A stretch of DNA of 64,000 nt from Cephaloticoccus sp. Lineage in GTDB: Bacteria; Verrucomicrobiota; Verrucomicrobiia; Opitutales; Opitutaceae. Positions 43,967-54,592 of the stretch are shown here, piece by piece. The notes beneath the pieces were generated by a model. The model was not told where the DNA came from. It ran no database searches and saw only the letters and a program-made list of their open reading frames with translations. How positions within the stretch are numbered: position 1 is the first letter of the stretch; the number at the start of each line of letters is the position of its first letter. The translations under genes and the position numbers were made by a program. Where the stretch lies: NCBI GenBank assembly GCA_030833445.1, contig JAURHD010000007.1, positions 62,001 to 126,000 on the forward strand. The letters run 5' to 3'.

Positions 43967-46900
43967 GCTGATCCTACGCGGCTCTCCGGCCCTTTCCACT
44001 TTTCGCCTCAACAAACTTGCCCAAGATCTGGTCGCGGCCGGCGTGCCAGTTCGGTCCCTCAGCGCGGAATTCGTCCATATCTGCGAGCTGACAAGCGAGT
44101 TAGCCGAGCCCCAACGCGAAGTGCTGGGTAAACTGCTCACCTACGGCCCAAGTCGGGCCGCCCAAGCGGTTTCCGGCCTGCTCCAAGTGGTGGCCCCGCG
44201 CCCCGGCACCATCTCCCCTTGGTCTTCCAAGGCCACGGACATCGCCCACATCTGTGGTTTGACCGGGGTAAAGCGAATTGAGCGGGTCACCGCGTTTACC
44301 ATTGAATTTGATAATGCCGGCTTGGAACCACCACTGCATGTGGTGCCGTCCGACAAACTCGCCAAGTTGCGCAGTCTCCTGCACGACCGGATGACCCAAG
44401 TCGTCTATACGGATCTCGATGCCTGCGCCGCCTTGTTTCGCCACGAACAACCACGCGCCCACACCACGGTGCCGGTGTTGGCGGAAGGTCGCGCCGCCTT
44501 GGTCACGGCAAATAGCGCGCTCGGACTCGCCTTGGCGGAGGACGAAATCGATTATCTGGTGGCCGCGTTCACCAAACTCAAACGCGACCCGAATGACATC
44601 GAATTGATGATGTTTGCGCAGGCCAACTCCGAGCACTGCCGTCACAAGATTTTCAACGCCACCTGGGATATCGACGGCCTGAAGCAGGACCACTCGCTGT
44701 TCCAGATGATCCGCAACACGCACGAACTGCACCGCGAGGGCATTCTGTCGGCCTATAAAGACAACTCCGCTGTCATCGTGGGTTCACGCGGTGGTCGCTT
44801 CTTTGTGGACCCGGCCACCAAGATTTACGCCGCACACAGCGAGGACATTCATCTGTTGTGCAAGGTCGAGACCCACAACCATCCCACCGCCATCTCACCG
44901 TTTCCCGGTGCTGCAACCGGTTCAGGCGGCGAGATTCGCGATGAAGGTGCCACCGGACGGGGGGCGCGCCCCAAGGCCGGGCTCGTCGGCTTCACCGTTT
45001 CCAATTTGCGCATTCCCGGTGCGGAACAGCCTTGGGAAAAGAACCACGGCAAACCCGGCCGCATCGTTTCCGCGCTTGATATCATGATTGAGGGTCCGCT
45101 CGGTGGCGCGGCGTTCAATAACGAGTTCGGTCGCCCTGCCATCAACGGTTACTTCCGCACGTTCGAGTTGGAAGTCCCCGCCACGGGCAAGGACACCCAC
45201 GCGAAGGAAATCCGCGGCTATCACAAGCCGATCATGCTCGCCGGCGGCCTCGGCAATATCCGGGCCGATCACGTGCAAAAAGGGGATATCAACCCTGGCG
45301 ACAAACTCGTCGTGCTCGGTGGACCCTGCATGCTTATCGGTCTCGGAGGTGGCGCCGCCAGCTCTATGGCCAGCGGCGCCGGCAGTGAGGATCTCGATTT
45401 CGCCTCGGTGCAGCGCGACAACGCTGAAATGGAACGCCGTTGCCAGGAAGTCATCGATCGGTGCTGGGCCATGGGCGACCACAACCCGATCTCCTTCATC
45501 CACGACGTCGGGGCTGGGGGCGTGTCGAACGCTCTGCCGGAACTCGTCAATGACGGTGGCCGGGGCGGCAAATTTGATCTGCGCAAATTGCCCAATGACG
45601 AACACGGCATGTCGCCGCTCGAGATCTGGTGCAACGAATCCCAGGAACGCTACGTCCTCGCGATTCCCGCCGACCGGGTCGATACATTCACTCAACTCTG
45701 CTCGCGCGAACGTGCCCCGTTTGCGATCGTCGGTGAAGCCACCGCAGCCAAGCAACTCATCGTCGAGGATCCGCATTTTAAGAACACCCCGATCGATCTC
45801 CCCTTGGATGTTTTGCTCGGCAAACCGCCGCGCATGCACCGCAGTGAGTTGTCGCGCAAGCGGCCGCAAAAGGAACTCGATCTGCGCGGACTCAATCTGC
45901 GCGAGGCCTGTAAACGCGTGCTCTCCCACCCGACTGTCGCCGATAAAACGTTTCTTGTTTCGATCGGTGACCGCTCGGTTGGCGGTCTGATCGTGCGCGA
46001 CCAAATGGTCGGACCTTGGCAAGTGCCTGTAGCCGATTGCGGCGTAACCGCGGCATCGTTCGACGTGTTTTCCGGCGAGGCGATGGCCATGGGTGAACGC
46101 ACTCCCGTTGCGGTAAACAACGCCGCCGCCTCGGCCCGGCTCGCTGTCGGCGAAGCGCTCACCAATCTCGCCGCCGCCCAGATTGGTGATCTCGGCAAGG
46201 TCAACCTCTCCGCCAATTGGATGGCCGCGCCAGCCGTGCCGGGCGATGCGGCGGATCTTTACGCCGCGGTCAAGGCTGTCGGGATGGAACTCTGCCCCGC
46301 TCTCGGCATTACGATTCCCGTGGGCAAGGACTCCATGAGTATGAGCACCGTGTGGTCCGAGCGCGGCAGCGAAAAGCGCGTCACCGCCCCGGTATCGCTC
46401 ATCGTGTCGGCATTCGCCGCCGTCACTGACGTGCGCAAGAGCCTGACCCCTCAGCTCGTGACGGAACCGGACACCGAATTGCTCCTGATCGATCTCGGTC
46501 GCGGAAAACACCGTATGGGCGGATCGATTCTCGCCCAAGTCGTATCCCAAATGGGCGAAGCCACACCGGACGTGGACAATCCGGTGGATCTTAAAAATTT
46601 CTGGAAAGCCATCCAGCAACTCGGACGTGAGAAAAAGCTACTCGCCTACCACGACCGGTCCGACGGCGGCCTGCTTGCCACGGTCGCCGAGATGGCTTTC
46701 GCCGGTCATACGGGTGTAGATTTGGAAATCCCCCACCTGCACGATCCGTTCGCCGCGTTGTTCAACGAGGAACTCGGTGCCGTGATTCAAGTGCGGGCGT
46801 CCGATTTTGATGACGTTTACATGGTGCTGCGACACCACGGCCTGAAGGCCTGCGTTTCCCGTCTCGGCACGCTGAATCAAACCCACACATTCCGGGTGAC

Positions 46901-47888
46901 CCGTAATCGTGAAACCCTGATTGAGGAAAACCTTTTTGATCTGCGCGGTTACTGGTCGGATGTCACCCGCCGCATCCAAGCGCTGCGCGACAACCCCGAG
47001 TGCGCGGAGCAGGAGTTCAAACTCAAACTCGATCCACGGAATCCGGGTATTACACCGAAACTGACGTTTGTGACCAAGCCATCCGCAGTGAGCAGTCAGC
47101 CATCTGCGGACCGACCCAAGCTCGCCATCCTGCGCGAGCAAGGCGTCAACGGACAGATCGAAATGGCCGCCGCCTTCGACCGGGCGGGTTTCACTGCAGT
47201 GGATGTGCATATGTCGGATATCTTGGATGGCCGGGTTTCATTGAATGACTTTCGCGGCTTGGCCGCCTGCGGTGGTTTCAGTTACGGCGATGTTTTGGGA
47301 GCAGGTGAAGGCTGGGCCAAGAGCATCCTCTTCCACGAAAAAGCCCGCGCTGAATTCGCCGCGTTCTTTGCCCGGGAGGATACGTTCACACTCGGCGTCT
47401 GTAACGGCTGCCAGATGTTGAGTAACCTGCATTCGATTATCCCGGGCTCGGATCATTGGCCGCGTTTTGTGCAGAATAAATCCGAGCGCTACGAATCACG
47501 CTTTGTATCTCTCAAGATTGAGGCCAGTCCAAGTATCCTCCTCAAGGGCATGGCCGGATCGGTCATTCCCTGTGTCGTGGCTCATGGCGAAGGCTATACG
47601 GAATTCGCCACGTCCGCAGCCGCTACAACCTGCAGCGAATCCGGACTCGTGAGCGCACGATTCGTGGACAACCACCACGCGCCCACGGAGCTCTATCCCC
47701 TGAACTCGAACGGTTCACCGCATGGCATTACGGGACTCACCACGTCTGACGGTCGGGTGACCATCATGATGCCGCATCCGGAACGCGTGCATCGCACGTC
47801 GAGCATGAGCTGGGCACCTGCAGATTGGACGACGGATGACTCTCCGTGGATGAAATTGTTCTACAACGCCCGCGAGTGGGTCGGCTAA
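43965..47888 (+). CDS. purL: Phosphoribosylformylglycinamidine synthase, large single-chain type
   Basis: Converts FGAR to FGAM with glutamine and ATP. The 1307-aa protein is the full E. coli-type enzyme: start [40 protein letters not shown], the FGAM synthase core [20 protein letters not shown], the metal/ATP segments [20 protein letters not shown], and a C-terminal class I glutaminase with [15 protein letters not shown] (Cys) and [10 protein letters not shown] (His). The frame reaches 43887, but the ATG at 43965 matches the family start. The linker before the glutaminase is Ser/Ala/Pro rich ([20 protein letters not shown]). It diverges from purF/purM. Confidence 0.97.
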   Translation: MLILRGSPALSTFRLNKLAQDLVAAGVPVRSLSAEFVHICELTSELAEPQREVLGKLLTYGPSRAAQAVSGLLQVVAPRPGTISPWSSKATDIAHICGLTGVKRIERVTAFTIEFDNAGLEPPLHVVPSDKLAKLRSLLHDRMTQVVYTDLDACAALFRHEQPRAHTTVPVLAEGRAALVTANSALGLALAEDEIDYLVAAFTKLKRDPNDIELMMFAQANSEHCRHKIFNATWDIDGLKQDHSLFQMIRNTHELHREGILSAYKDNSAVIVGSRGGRFFVDPATKIYAAHSEDIHLLCKVETHNHPTAISPFPGAATGSGGEIRDEGATGRGARPKAGLVGFTVSNLRIPGAEQPWEKNHGKPGRIVSALDIMIEGPLGGAAFNNEFGRPAINGYFRTFELEVPATGKDTHAKEIRGYHKPIMLAGGLGNIRADHVQKGDINPGDKLVVLGGPCMLIGLGGGAASSMASGAGSEDLDFASVQRDNAEMERRCQEVIDRCWAMGDHNPISFIHDVGAGGVSNALPELVNDGGRGGKFDLRKLPNDEHGMSPLEIWCNESQERYVLAIPADRVDTFTQLCSRERAPFAIVGEATAAKQLIVEDPHFKNTPIDLPLDVLLGKPPRMHRSELSRKRPQKELDLRGLNLREACKRVLSHPTVADKTFLVSIGDRSVGGLIVRDQMVGPWQVPVADCGVTAASFDVFSGEAMAMGERTPVAVNNAAASARLAVGEALTNLAAAQIGDLGKVNLSANWMAAPAVPGDAADLYAAVKAVGMELCPALGITIPVGKDSMSMSTVWSERGSEKRVTAPVSLIVSAFAAVTDVRKSLTPQLVTEPDTELLLIDLGRGKHRMGGSILAQVVSQMGEATPDVDNPVDLKNFWKAIQQLGREKKLLAYHDRSDGGLLATVAEMAFAGHTGVDLEIPHLHDPFAALFNEELGAVIQVRASDFDDVYMVLRHHGLKACVSRLGTLNQTHTFRVTRNRETLIEENLFDLRGYWSDVTRRIQALRDNPECAEQEFKLKLDPRNPGITPKLTFVTKPSAVSSQPSADRPKLAILREQGVNGQIEMAAAFDRAGFTAVDVHMSDILDGRVSLNDFRGLAACGGFSYGDVLGAGEGWAKSILFHEKARAEFAAFFAREDTFTLGVCNGCQMLSNLHSIIPGSDHWPRFVQNKSERYESRFVSLKIEASPSILLKGMAGSVIPCVVAHGEGYTEFATSAAATTCSESGLVSARFVDNHHAPTELYPLNSNGSPHGITGLTTSDGRVTIMMPHPERVHRTSSMSWAPADWTTDDSPWMKLFYNAREWVG

Positions 47889-47901
47889 CCATCTACTAAC
47901 C

Positions 47902-48884
47902 ATGGATGCAGATCCCGCGGCCCAGCTTCGATTTTTGGAAGTTCAGCACCGCGACTTTGGGGAAACGTAGAGATCGATACGGGGTTGTGGGCGCTGTTTG
48001 CGATTCCCAGCGTGGATCAATCAAACCTCGCCCTCGCCAAGGACCTACTGACCGATGCGCCGTTTGCTTACGATGAAGGGACCTCTGAAGACGACGGTCA
48101 TGTGCTTTATTACGTGAATGAGTCCAACCGACCCGCCGCCGTGCATTGGTTGGATGATCTGGTTAAAATGCATGCTGGAAAAATTCGTCCGGTCACGGCC
48201 GAACAGCAGGCTTTGATTGATGCGGTCCTGACTTCGGACAAACCGCATCGCGCGGCCCGTGAACTGGCTGATCTGCACGAACGCGGGGAGATCGCAGCCG
48301 GCATAGTTTACGATCCGCCAACCGTGCGCCACCTGATGGACCGATTACATGCCCGTGAACCGTTGTTTTATACCGCCCTGCAGACCCTGCTGAGTCACCA
48401 CCTCGTCGACATGCTGACACTGTTCCGGCAGTTAATCGGCGAGGATATCGCCCTGGCCAATGAGATCGTCAAGAGCGGCCTGTCGCGCGATCCCTTTTTG
48501 CAAAGCCGACAGGATTCCATGGGCGAAATTCGCAATTGCCTGATCGCATTCCGAATCATCAATCCGATGGACCAGTTGAAAAATAACGGCATCACCAACC
48601 CATACAGGGCTTATATGGAACTGGCGGTGACGGGAGACGAGATCATCGCCCCGATCGATGGGATCAAAGTCACCCTGCAACGGGCGGATTTCCTGAATGC
48701 GATTCATTCGATCCGGGGTAATCTTTATCAGGGCCATTCCTTTGCCAGCTTCGATACGCAGTCACCGTGGATCACCCCGGAGATTGCCCACCCGTTTCGA
48801 TTCATTCGACAACGCCTGGCCGCGCGCCCGGATTTGAAACCACTGGACGCACTTTATATGTTGGAGCGCGCTGTCGCAGTGTAG
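47902..48884 (+). CDS. Hypothetical protein, 5' end probably frameshifted
   Basis: The main frame, read from TTG at 47985, gives 299 aa (MWALFAIPSVDQSNLALAKD onward), helical and without known motifs. Coding-like sequence continues upstream of that TTG in the same frame (GNVEIDTG) but has no start codon. In another frame an ATG at 47902 reads MDADPAAQLRFLEVQHRDFG, then ET, and stops at TAG 47968. Joining the two at about 47966 by one base gives a smooth protein, so a 1-nt deletion, a sequencing error or recoding is likely. I do not recognise the family. It stands after purL on the same strand. Confidence 0.6.
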
Positions 48885-48952
48885 CTGGAGCGAAGCGTGG
48901 CTGCCGGCTGGATTCAATTTGCGCGAGGGCAGGGAAAGAATTCAACTCCGCC

Positions 48953-50365
48953 ATGAAAAACGATATCCCCTATGCTCCATTGCTGCGGCAAACCACGGAG
49001 CATGCATTGGCGTATCTGCAAGCCCTGCCAGATGCCCCAGTCGGAGCCACCGCCACTCTCGAACAACTGCGTGAGCGACTCGGTTACCCTCTGCCGAATA
49101 GTCCCCAGGACCCGGCCAAGGTTATCCGTCAACTCGTAGCCAATGTGGAAGGCGGCCTTACCGGTAGTGCCGGTGGTCGTTTCTTCGCGTGGGTGATCGG
49201 CGGCAGTGTGCCGGCGGCCCTTTCGGCGGATTGGTTGACGTCCACGTGGGACCAAAACGCCGGGATGTTCACCGTCGCCCCGGCCGCGGCCGTCGTCGAG
49301 GAAGTCTGCGGGCGTTGGTTGCTCGAACTGCTCGCTCTACCGGCGACGGCGAGTTTTGCGTTGGTCACGGGTTGTCAGATGGCACATGTCACCTGCCTTG
49401 CCGCCGCGCGCAATGCCGTATTGGCCAAACACGGATGGGACGTTGAACAAAAGGGACTCGGTGGAGCCCCCGCGATTCGGGTGGTGACCGGAGATCAGCG
49501 GCACGGCACGATCGAACGGGCGTTGCGCTTGTTGGGGATGGGCCGGGATTGCGTGATCGACATTCCGGTTGCACCCAACGGCCAGTTGACCGCGGCGGCG
49601 TTGGAGAGCGTGTTGGTGGCGGCACCGGATAACCCGACCATCGTGCTATTGCAGGCAGGTGATCTGAACACGGGGTCATTCGATCCCTATTTGGAGCTCA
49701 TACCGGTGGCACATCGTTTCGGTGCTTGGGTGCATGTCGACGGCGCATTTGGTCTGTGGGCGGCCGCCAGTCCCGCCTACCGTCACTTTACCGTTGGGAT
49801 GGATCAAGCCGACTCGTGGGCCACCGACGGGCACAAGTGGCTCAATGTGCCCTACGATTGCGGCTACGCCATCGTGGCTGATCGGGAGGCGCACTACCGT
49901 TCACACTCACATCACGCCAACTATCTCACCCACTCTGAAATCGCGCGCGACCAGGTGGACTGGAATCCGGAATACTCCCGGCGTGGTCGGGGTTTCCCCA
50001 CGTATGCGGCCATCGCCAGCCTCGGACGCGAAGGCATCACCCAAATCGTGGATAATTGCTGCCGCCACGCGCACGCCATCGTCACCGGCGCGGGAAAACT
50101 GGACGGCGTGGAGGTTTTACACGTGCCCCACATCAACCAAGGCCTGTTGCGTTTCCTGGCCCCCAAGCCGGGAGCCACCGACGAGGATCACGACCGGCTG
50201 ACCGAAATGATCACGGCGCGGATCGTGGCCTCGGGCGAAGCGATGTTTGCCTGCACCACTTGGCGCGGCATTCGTTGCATGCGCGTTTCCGTGAGTGGTT
50301 GGCAGACCGACGAAAATGACGTGGATCGAACCGTGAAGGCGATCGCGGCGGCGCTGAAATCCTAA
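48953..50365 (+). CDS. Pyridoxal-phosphate-dependent group II decarboxylase-like protein
   Basis: A 470-aa PLP enzyme of the aromatic-amino-acid/glutamate decarboxylase superfamily. The PLP lysine is in SWATDGHKWLNVPYDCGYAI (about residue 298); the preceding Asp-x-Ala motif is VHVDGAFGLWAAASPAYRHF and the cofactor-stacking region is GGRFFAWVIGGSVPAALSAD. The substrate amino acid cannot be deduced. The frame runs upstream to 48767, overlapping the previous gene; the ATG at 48953, behind agggaaagaattcaactccgcc, is chosen and fits the family N-terminus. The next gene starts 7 nt after its stop. Confidence 0.9.
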   Translation: MKNDIPYAPLLRQTTEHALAYLQALPDAPVGATATLEQLRERLGYPLPNSPQDPAKVIRQLVANVEGGLTGSAGGRFFAWVIGGSVPAALSADWLTSTWDQNAGMFTVAPAAAVVEEVCGRWLLELLALPATASFALVTGCQMAHVTCLAAARNAVLAKHGWDVEQKGLGGAPAIRVVTGDQRHGTIERALRLLGMGRDCVIDIPVAPNGQLTAAALESVLVAAPDNPTIVLLQAGDLNTGSFDPYLELIPVAHRFGAWVHVDGAFGLWAAASPAYRHFTVGMDQADSWATDGHKWLNVPYDCGYAIVADREAHYRSHSHHANYLTHSEIARDQVDWNPEYSRRGRGFPTYAAIASLGREGITQIVDNCCRHAHAIVTGAGKLDGVEVLHVPHINQGLLRFLAPKPGATDEDHDRLTEMITARIVASGEAMFACTTWRGIRCMRVSVSGWQTDENDVDRTVKAIAAALKS

Positions 50366-50372
50366 GACAGGC

Positions 50373-50945
50373 ATGCAATCGCTTTTGCGCAAAATCACCC
50401 GATGCACGGTATGCGCGGTCCATCTGCCCCATGGGGTGCGGCCGGTGGTGGCAGCGTCGGACCAATCGCGAATCGTAGTCATCGGACAGGCACCGGGCCG
50501 ACGCGTCCACGAATCAGGCATTCCGTGGAACGACCCCAGTGGGGACAACCTGCGTAACTGGCACGGGGTGGATAAGTCCGTATTTTACGATCCCAACAAC
50601 TTCGCCCTCATCCCGATGGGATTTTGCTATCCCGGCACAGGGAAATCCGGCGATCTGCCACCCCGTCCCGAGTGTGCACCACTGTGGCATCCACCACTGC
50701 TGGACCGCATGAAAAAGGTCCGGTTGACCTTGCTGATCGGGCAATATGCCCAGGCTCGCTACTTGGGTGAGCGCGCCAAAAAGAACCTCACCGAAACCGT
50801 GCGCAACTTCAGCGAATACCTGCCTGAATTTCTGCCCCTGCCCCATCCTTCGCCACGCAACCGACTCTGGTTAAGACGTAATCCGTGGTTTGAGGCCGAG
50901 CTGCTGCCCGTTTTACAAAATATCATCCGCAACACCCTGCAGTAA
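50373..50945 (+). CDS. Uracil-DNA glycosylase superfamily protein
   Basis: A 190-aa protein with the two UDG superfamily motifs: VIGQAPGRRVHESGIPWNDP followed by SGDNLRNWHG (motif 1, residues about 37-66) and LPLPHPSPRNRLWLRRNPWF (motif 2, about 155-175; His in H-P-S). Cysteines near the N-terminus (CTVCAVHLPHGVRPV) resemble those of Fe-S UDGs, but the full four-Cys set is not evident. It is predicted to act in base excision or to be a distant family member with another target. Its start is 7 nt after the decarboxylase stop, so it is co-transcribed. Confidence 0.85.
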   Translation: MQSLLRKITRCTVCAVHLPHGVRPVVAASDQSRIVVIGQAPGRRVHESGIPWNDPSGDNLRNWHGVDKSVFYDPNNFALIPMGFCYPGTGKSGDLPPRPECAPLWHPPLLDRMKKVRLTLLIGQYAQARYLGERAKKNLTETVRNFSEYLPEFLPLPHPSPRNRLWLRRNPWFEAELLPVLQNIIRNTLQ

Positions 50946-51036
50946 CTTCCGATCATTTAGTTGGTTCGGTCAGTGACCTCAAATGACTGCAAATCTCGTT
51001 TGTAAACCCTCCGTTGGACGCGTTGCATAGTGCGCT

Positions 51037-53886
51037 ATGTCTCTTGGTTTTGTTGGACAACGTTGCATGAGTGAGCGCGAGCCCGAATTGGGTCTCGGGC
51101 TGGTTACGGAGCTGGATCACAACCGGATCACGGTGGAATTTCCGGCGACCCGCGAAAAGCGGATCTACGCCCGGGGCACTCCGGTGTTGAAGCGCGTGCA
51201 ATTCAATGTGGGCGACAAAATCGCCACCCGCGAAGGAGCGAGCTTCACGATTGAGACCGTGACCGAGGAAAACGGCGTGCTCATCTACGCCGGCAGTGAC
51301 AAGCGCGTGCCAGAATCGGGCATTTCCGACATCACCAGTGTGAGCTCTCCAGCCGAACGATTGATGGCCGGACAAGCCGATCCCTCGGAGGTATTCGATC
51401 TGCGCTTGCGCACCTTGGAAAATCAATCGCGGCTGCGACAATCGGCCGTGCGCGGCTATCTCGGGGGGCGTATCGATCTGATTCCTCATCAGTTCTACAT
51501 TCTGCACGAAGTCGCCAGCCGCCACATCCCCCGGGTCTTGCTGGCGGACGAAGTTGGTCTCGGTAAAACCATCGAGGCCTGTCTCATCCTGCAACGCCTG
51601 CTGGTCATCGGCCGGGTCAAACGCGCCCTCATCCTCGTCCCTGAATCACTGGTGCACCAGTGGTTCGTCGAACTGCTGCGCCGCTTCAATCTCTGGTTCA
51701 CCATTTTCGATGAACCCCGCTGTCTCGCCTGCGAGGAAAGCGAGCCGGACAAAAATCCATTTCAATCCAGTCAACTCGGGCTAGCGAGCGTCAGTTATCT
51801 GGCTGGTAGTGAATCCCGTAAAGAACAGATCGTCGCCGCTGGTTGGGATCTGGTTATCGTGGACGAGGCCCATCATCTGGCGTGGAACCAACAGGAATCC
51901 AGCGCCGATTATCAACTCGTCGAGCAACTGGCCCAGAATTGCCCCGGCCTGCTGCTGTTGACAGCGACTCCCACTCAGCTCGGGCTCACCGGCCACTTTG
52001 CCCGGTTACGCCTGCTGGATCCGCATCGTTACGACGACTATCAGACATTTCTGGAGGAATCGGATCGCTTCGGCGCCGTGGCGGCCATTGCGGACAAGAT
52101 CATCGCGCACCAGCCACTCACGACCAAAGACCACACCACGCTGCGCAAAATCTTCGACCGGGATCCGGCGGGACTGGATGCCCATTTGGAAGCGCTATCC
52201 GCCGGCAAACCCGGCGCGAGTGAAGCCTTGCTTCGCACCTTGCTCGACCAGCATGGCACCGGCCGGGTCGTGTTTCGCAATACCCGCGCGGCGATGACCG
52301 GCTTCCCCAAGCGCAAGTATTGTCCGGCCGCCTTGGCCGACGGTTCACCCACCTTGCTCACCCGCATCGCCCGCGAACTGCAGGCCGAGGAAACCGGCGA
52401 CCACGAGAGCATCCGCTACTCTTTCAAGGACGACCCGCGCATTGATTGGTTGATAAAACTGCTGAAGTCGCACTCCTCGGCAAAAATCCTCCTGATCTGC
52501 AAAACCGAGCGCAAGGTGCTCGCCCTCGAAGCCGCCATCAAGGAACGGCTAAACCTGAATCTCGCGCTCTTCCATGAAGGGCTGCCCCTCGTGCAACGCG
52601 ACCGTCAGGCTGCCTGGTTTGCCGAACCCAACGGCGCCCAACTCCTGATCTGTTCGGAGATCGGCAGCGAAGGGCGCAATTTCCAATTCGCCCATCACCT
52701 CGTGCTCTTCGATCTCCCGCTCAACCCGGGCTTGGTGGAGCAGCGCATCGGCCGACTCGACCGCATCGGGCAAACCCAGACCATCCGCATCCATGTGCCT
52801 TATCTTACCGGCAGCGCCGATGAAGCGGTGGCGGAGTGGTTCCATCGCGGACTCGATGCCTTTGAAACCTCCCTGCATGGCGGCAACGAATACTATCAGA
52901 ATTATCACGAGCGCCTGCTGAAACTCGCCGTGGATTATGGCGAAGGTCGGCTCAAAGAAACCGCACAAACCAAGCTCGAGTTTTTCATCAAGGAGACCGC
53001 CAAATTCCATGGTGTGCTGGCAGAAAAGCTGAAATCAGGGCGGGATCATTTGCTCGAACTCAACTCTTTCAACGGCACCGTCGCCAACGAGGTGATCGAA
53101 CGGGTGCGTGGCGCAGACGGAGATCCACGGTTAAAAACCTTTCTCACGGAACTGCTCGATCATTTTGGCGTGCGGGTAACCGATCACGAAGAGGGCGATA
53201 TCACGCTAAATGCGGATCATGCCTACGTCGAAGGGTTCCCATCGATTCCCCGTGATGGCATGCTGGCCACCTACGACCGTTCGCGAGCGATCGTCCGTGA
53301 GGACATTCGCTTCTTGTCCGCCGATCACGCCCTCGTACAGGACACCATTGACCTGTTAATTGATTCTCCGGCCGGCACCACGGCCTTCTGCCTGCAGGAA
53401 GCCGACAAGCCCAATCTGTTGCTCGAAGCTGTCTTCGTGCTCGAGACCATGGCCGAAGCCCGTTGGCATGTGGACCAATTTCTCGCACCCACACCCGTGC
53501 GTGTGCTGGTCGATATCCACGGTCGCGATCTTACCGATGAACGCGACACCTTCTCGCTGGCGCGTGAAATCACGGATGCGCCTCTGCCGCGCTTTTTGGA
53601 AAAACCCGGATTCAACTCCACTCTGCTGAAGAATCTGCTCGAAGCCGCCACGGAACGCGCCACCACCCGCACTCTGTCCCTGAAGCAAACCGCCCGGGAG
53701 ACCGCCGCGGCCGTGCTGACCGCTGATCTGCAACGACTGGTCACGCTCGGGAAGCTCAACGAGAACGTGCTCCCAGAGGAAATTGATCTTGCCAAGAAAC
53801 AGGTCCGTCAGACCCGCACCGCGATCGAACAAGCTCGCCTGCGCCTCGATTCCATCCGGCTGATCGTCGAAGGCGTGGACCTGTGA
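51037..53886 (+). CDS. rapA: RNA polymerase-associated ATPase RapA
   Basis: Swi2/Snf2-type ATPase that recycles stalled RNA polymerase. The 949-aa length is near the E. coli 968. N-terminal Tudor/KOW-like part MSLGFVGQRCMSEREPELGL and IYARGTPVLKRVQFNVGDKI; Walker A LLADEVGLGKTIEACLILQR; DEAH box VIVDEAHHLAWN; motif III LLLTATPTQLG; helicase C domain ICSEIGSEGRNFQFAHHLVL and EQRIGRLDRIGQTQTIRIHV; then the RapA-specific C-terminal domain. All motifs are intact. Confidence 0.96.
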   Translation: MSLGFVGQRCMSEREPELGLGLVTELDHNRITVEFPATREKRIYARGTPVLKRVQFNVGDKIATREGASFTIETVTEENGVLIYAGSDKRVPESGISDITSVSSPAERLMAGQADPSEVFDLRLRTLENQSRLRQSAVRGYLGGRIDLIPHQFYILHEVASRHIPRVLLADEVGLGKTIEACLILQRLLVIGRVKRALILVPESLVHQWFVELLRRFNLWFTIFDEPRCLACEESEPDKNPFQSSQLGLASVSYLAGSESRKEQIVAAGWDLVIVDEAHHLAWNQQESSADYQLVEQLAQNCPGLLLLTATPTQLGLTGHFARLRLLDPHRYDDYQTFLEESDRFGAVAAIADKIIAHQPLTTKDHTTLRKIFDRDPAGLDAHLEALSAGKPGASEALLRTLLDQHGTGRVVFRNTRAAMTGFPKRKYCPAALADGSPTLLTRIARELQAEETGDHESIRYSFKDDPRIDWLIKLLKSHSSAKILLICKTERKVLALEAAIKERLNLNLALFHEGLPLVQRDRQAAWFAEPNGAQLLICSEIGSEGRNFQFAHHLVLFDLPLNPGLVEQRIGRLDRIGQTQTIRIHVPYLTGSADEAVAEWFHRGLDAFETSLHGGNEYYQNYHERLLKLAVDYGEGRLKETAQTKLEFFIKETAKFHGVLAEKLKSGRDHLLELNSFNGTVANEVIERVRGADGDPRLKTFLTELLDHFGVRVTDHEEGDITLNADHAYVEGFPSIPRDGMLATYDRSRAIVREDIRFLSADHALVQDTIDLLIDSPAGTTAFCLQEADKPNLLLEAVFVLETMAEARWHVDQFLAPTPVRVLVDIHGRDLTDERDTFSLAREITDAPLPRFLEKPGFNSTLLKNLLEAATERATTRTLSLKQTARETAAAVLTADLQRLVTLGKLNENVLPEEIDLAKKQVRQTRTAIEQARLRLDSIRLIVEGVDL

Positions 53887-53892
53887 GGCAAC

Positions 53893-54174
53893 TCAGCCCG
53901 TGGGTTTGGCCTGCGTGCCGTAAAACGGAATAATCTGCTTCAGGTGACCCTGCACAATCGCCCCCACGGTTTCGGGCGGCAACGAACCTTTGTGCAGCTC
54001 GAACACCGCGACCAGCAAGGCCAGTTCGATGTCGGTCTTCTTGGCTGCCACACTCTTCATCGATGCAACGATTTCGAGGGCCTTTTTCTCGGCCTGTTTG
54101 TATGCTTTAAAATTATCTTCGGTGGGCGTCGCCATGCCATAAAGGGGTTCACGGGTGGTGCCATCGTCAAGCAT
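53893..54174 (-). CDS. Small helical hypothetical protein
   Basis: A 93-aa protein if read from the ATG at 54174 (MLDDGTTREPLYGMATPTED), or 80 aa from the ATG at 54135 (MATPTEDNFKAYKQAEKKAL). The core KALEIVASMKSVAAKKTDIE and ELALLVAVFELHKGSLPPET is amphipathic helix with no catalytic motif. The frame is open to 54387, but that part overlaps the divergent lipoprotein gene and looks non-coding. It converges on rapA with 6 nt between stops. Family not recognised. Confidence 0.5.
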   Translation of the reverse strand: MLDDGTTREPLYGMATPTEDNFKAYKQAEKKALEIVASMKSVAAKKTDIELALLVAVFELHKGSLPPETVGAIVQGHLKQIIPFYGTQAKPTG

Positions 54175-54233
54175 GCAGTAACCAGTCGCCGATGTTGAAT
54201 TGACCCGGCCGCCCAAGTCGCTAGCTTTCGAGC

Positions 54234-54584
54234 ATGCCCCAATCCGCGACCCGTTTGGTCGGTGTGCTGCTCCTAAGCGGAGTGCTCTGCAGCTGTCAGG
54301 GCACAGCTCCCCAAGCGGTGCATACCCCCACCCAGCCTCGAGATGCCTTTGCCGCCCAACGTGAGCGCCAGTCTTACATCGACTCAAACTACCAACAGCA
54401 GCTCAAGACTGGGCGCGCAGGAAATGAGAAAGAAGCCCGTGCACTCGCGGCCTTGGAATGGGAAAACCACGAGCGGCATCGCACCGACAATCCATCCTGG
54501 TCGACAAGTTGGAGCACAGCGGATGCTGCGAAGCGTCGCCAAAAGGAATTTGAGGAAAAATTGGACGACCTCGACTTGAAGTAG
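54234..54584 (+). CDS. Small putative lipoprotein
   Basis: A 116-aa protein with a lipoprotein signal peptide: MPQSATRLVGVLLLSGVLCS then Cys (lipobox-like VLCSC, residues 18-22). The mature part is short, hydrophilic and rich in Arg, Glu and Gln (AAQRERQSYIDSNYQQQLKT), ending in an acidic/basic helix (RRQKEFEEKLDDLDLK). It is probably attached to the outer or inner membrane. No family known. Confidence 0.65.
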   Translation: MPQSATRLVGVLLLSGVLCSCQGTAPQAVHTPTQPRDAFAAQRERQSYIDSNYQQQLKTGRAGNEKEARALAALEWENHERHRTDNPSWSTSWSTADAAKRRQKEFEEKLDDLDLK

Positions 54585-54592
54585 AGCCGAGC

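Noticed and set aside
44922-46619. 565-aa minus-strand frame inside purL
   Set aside because: Lies wholly inside the purL coding sequence with no recognisable domain; purL motifs are intact on plus.
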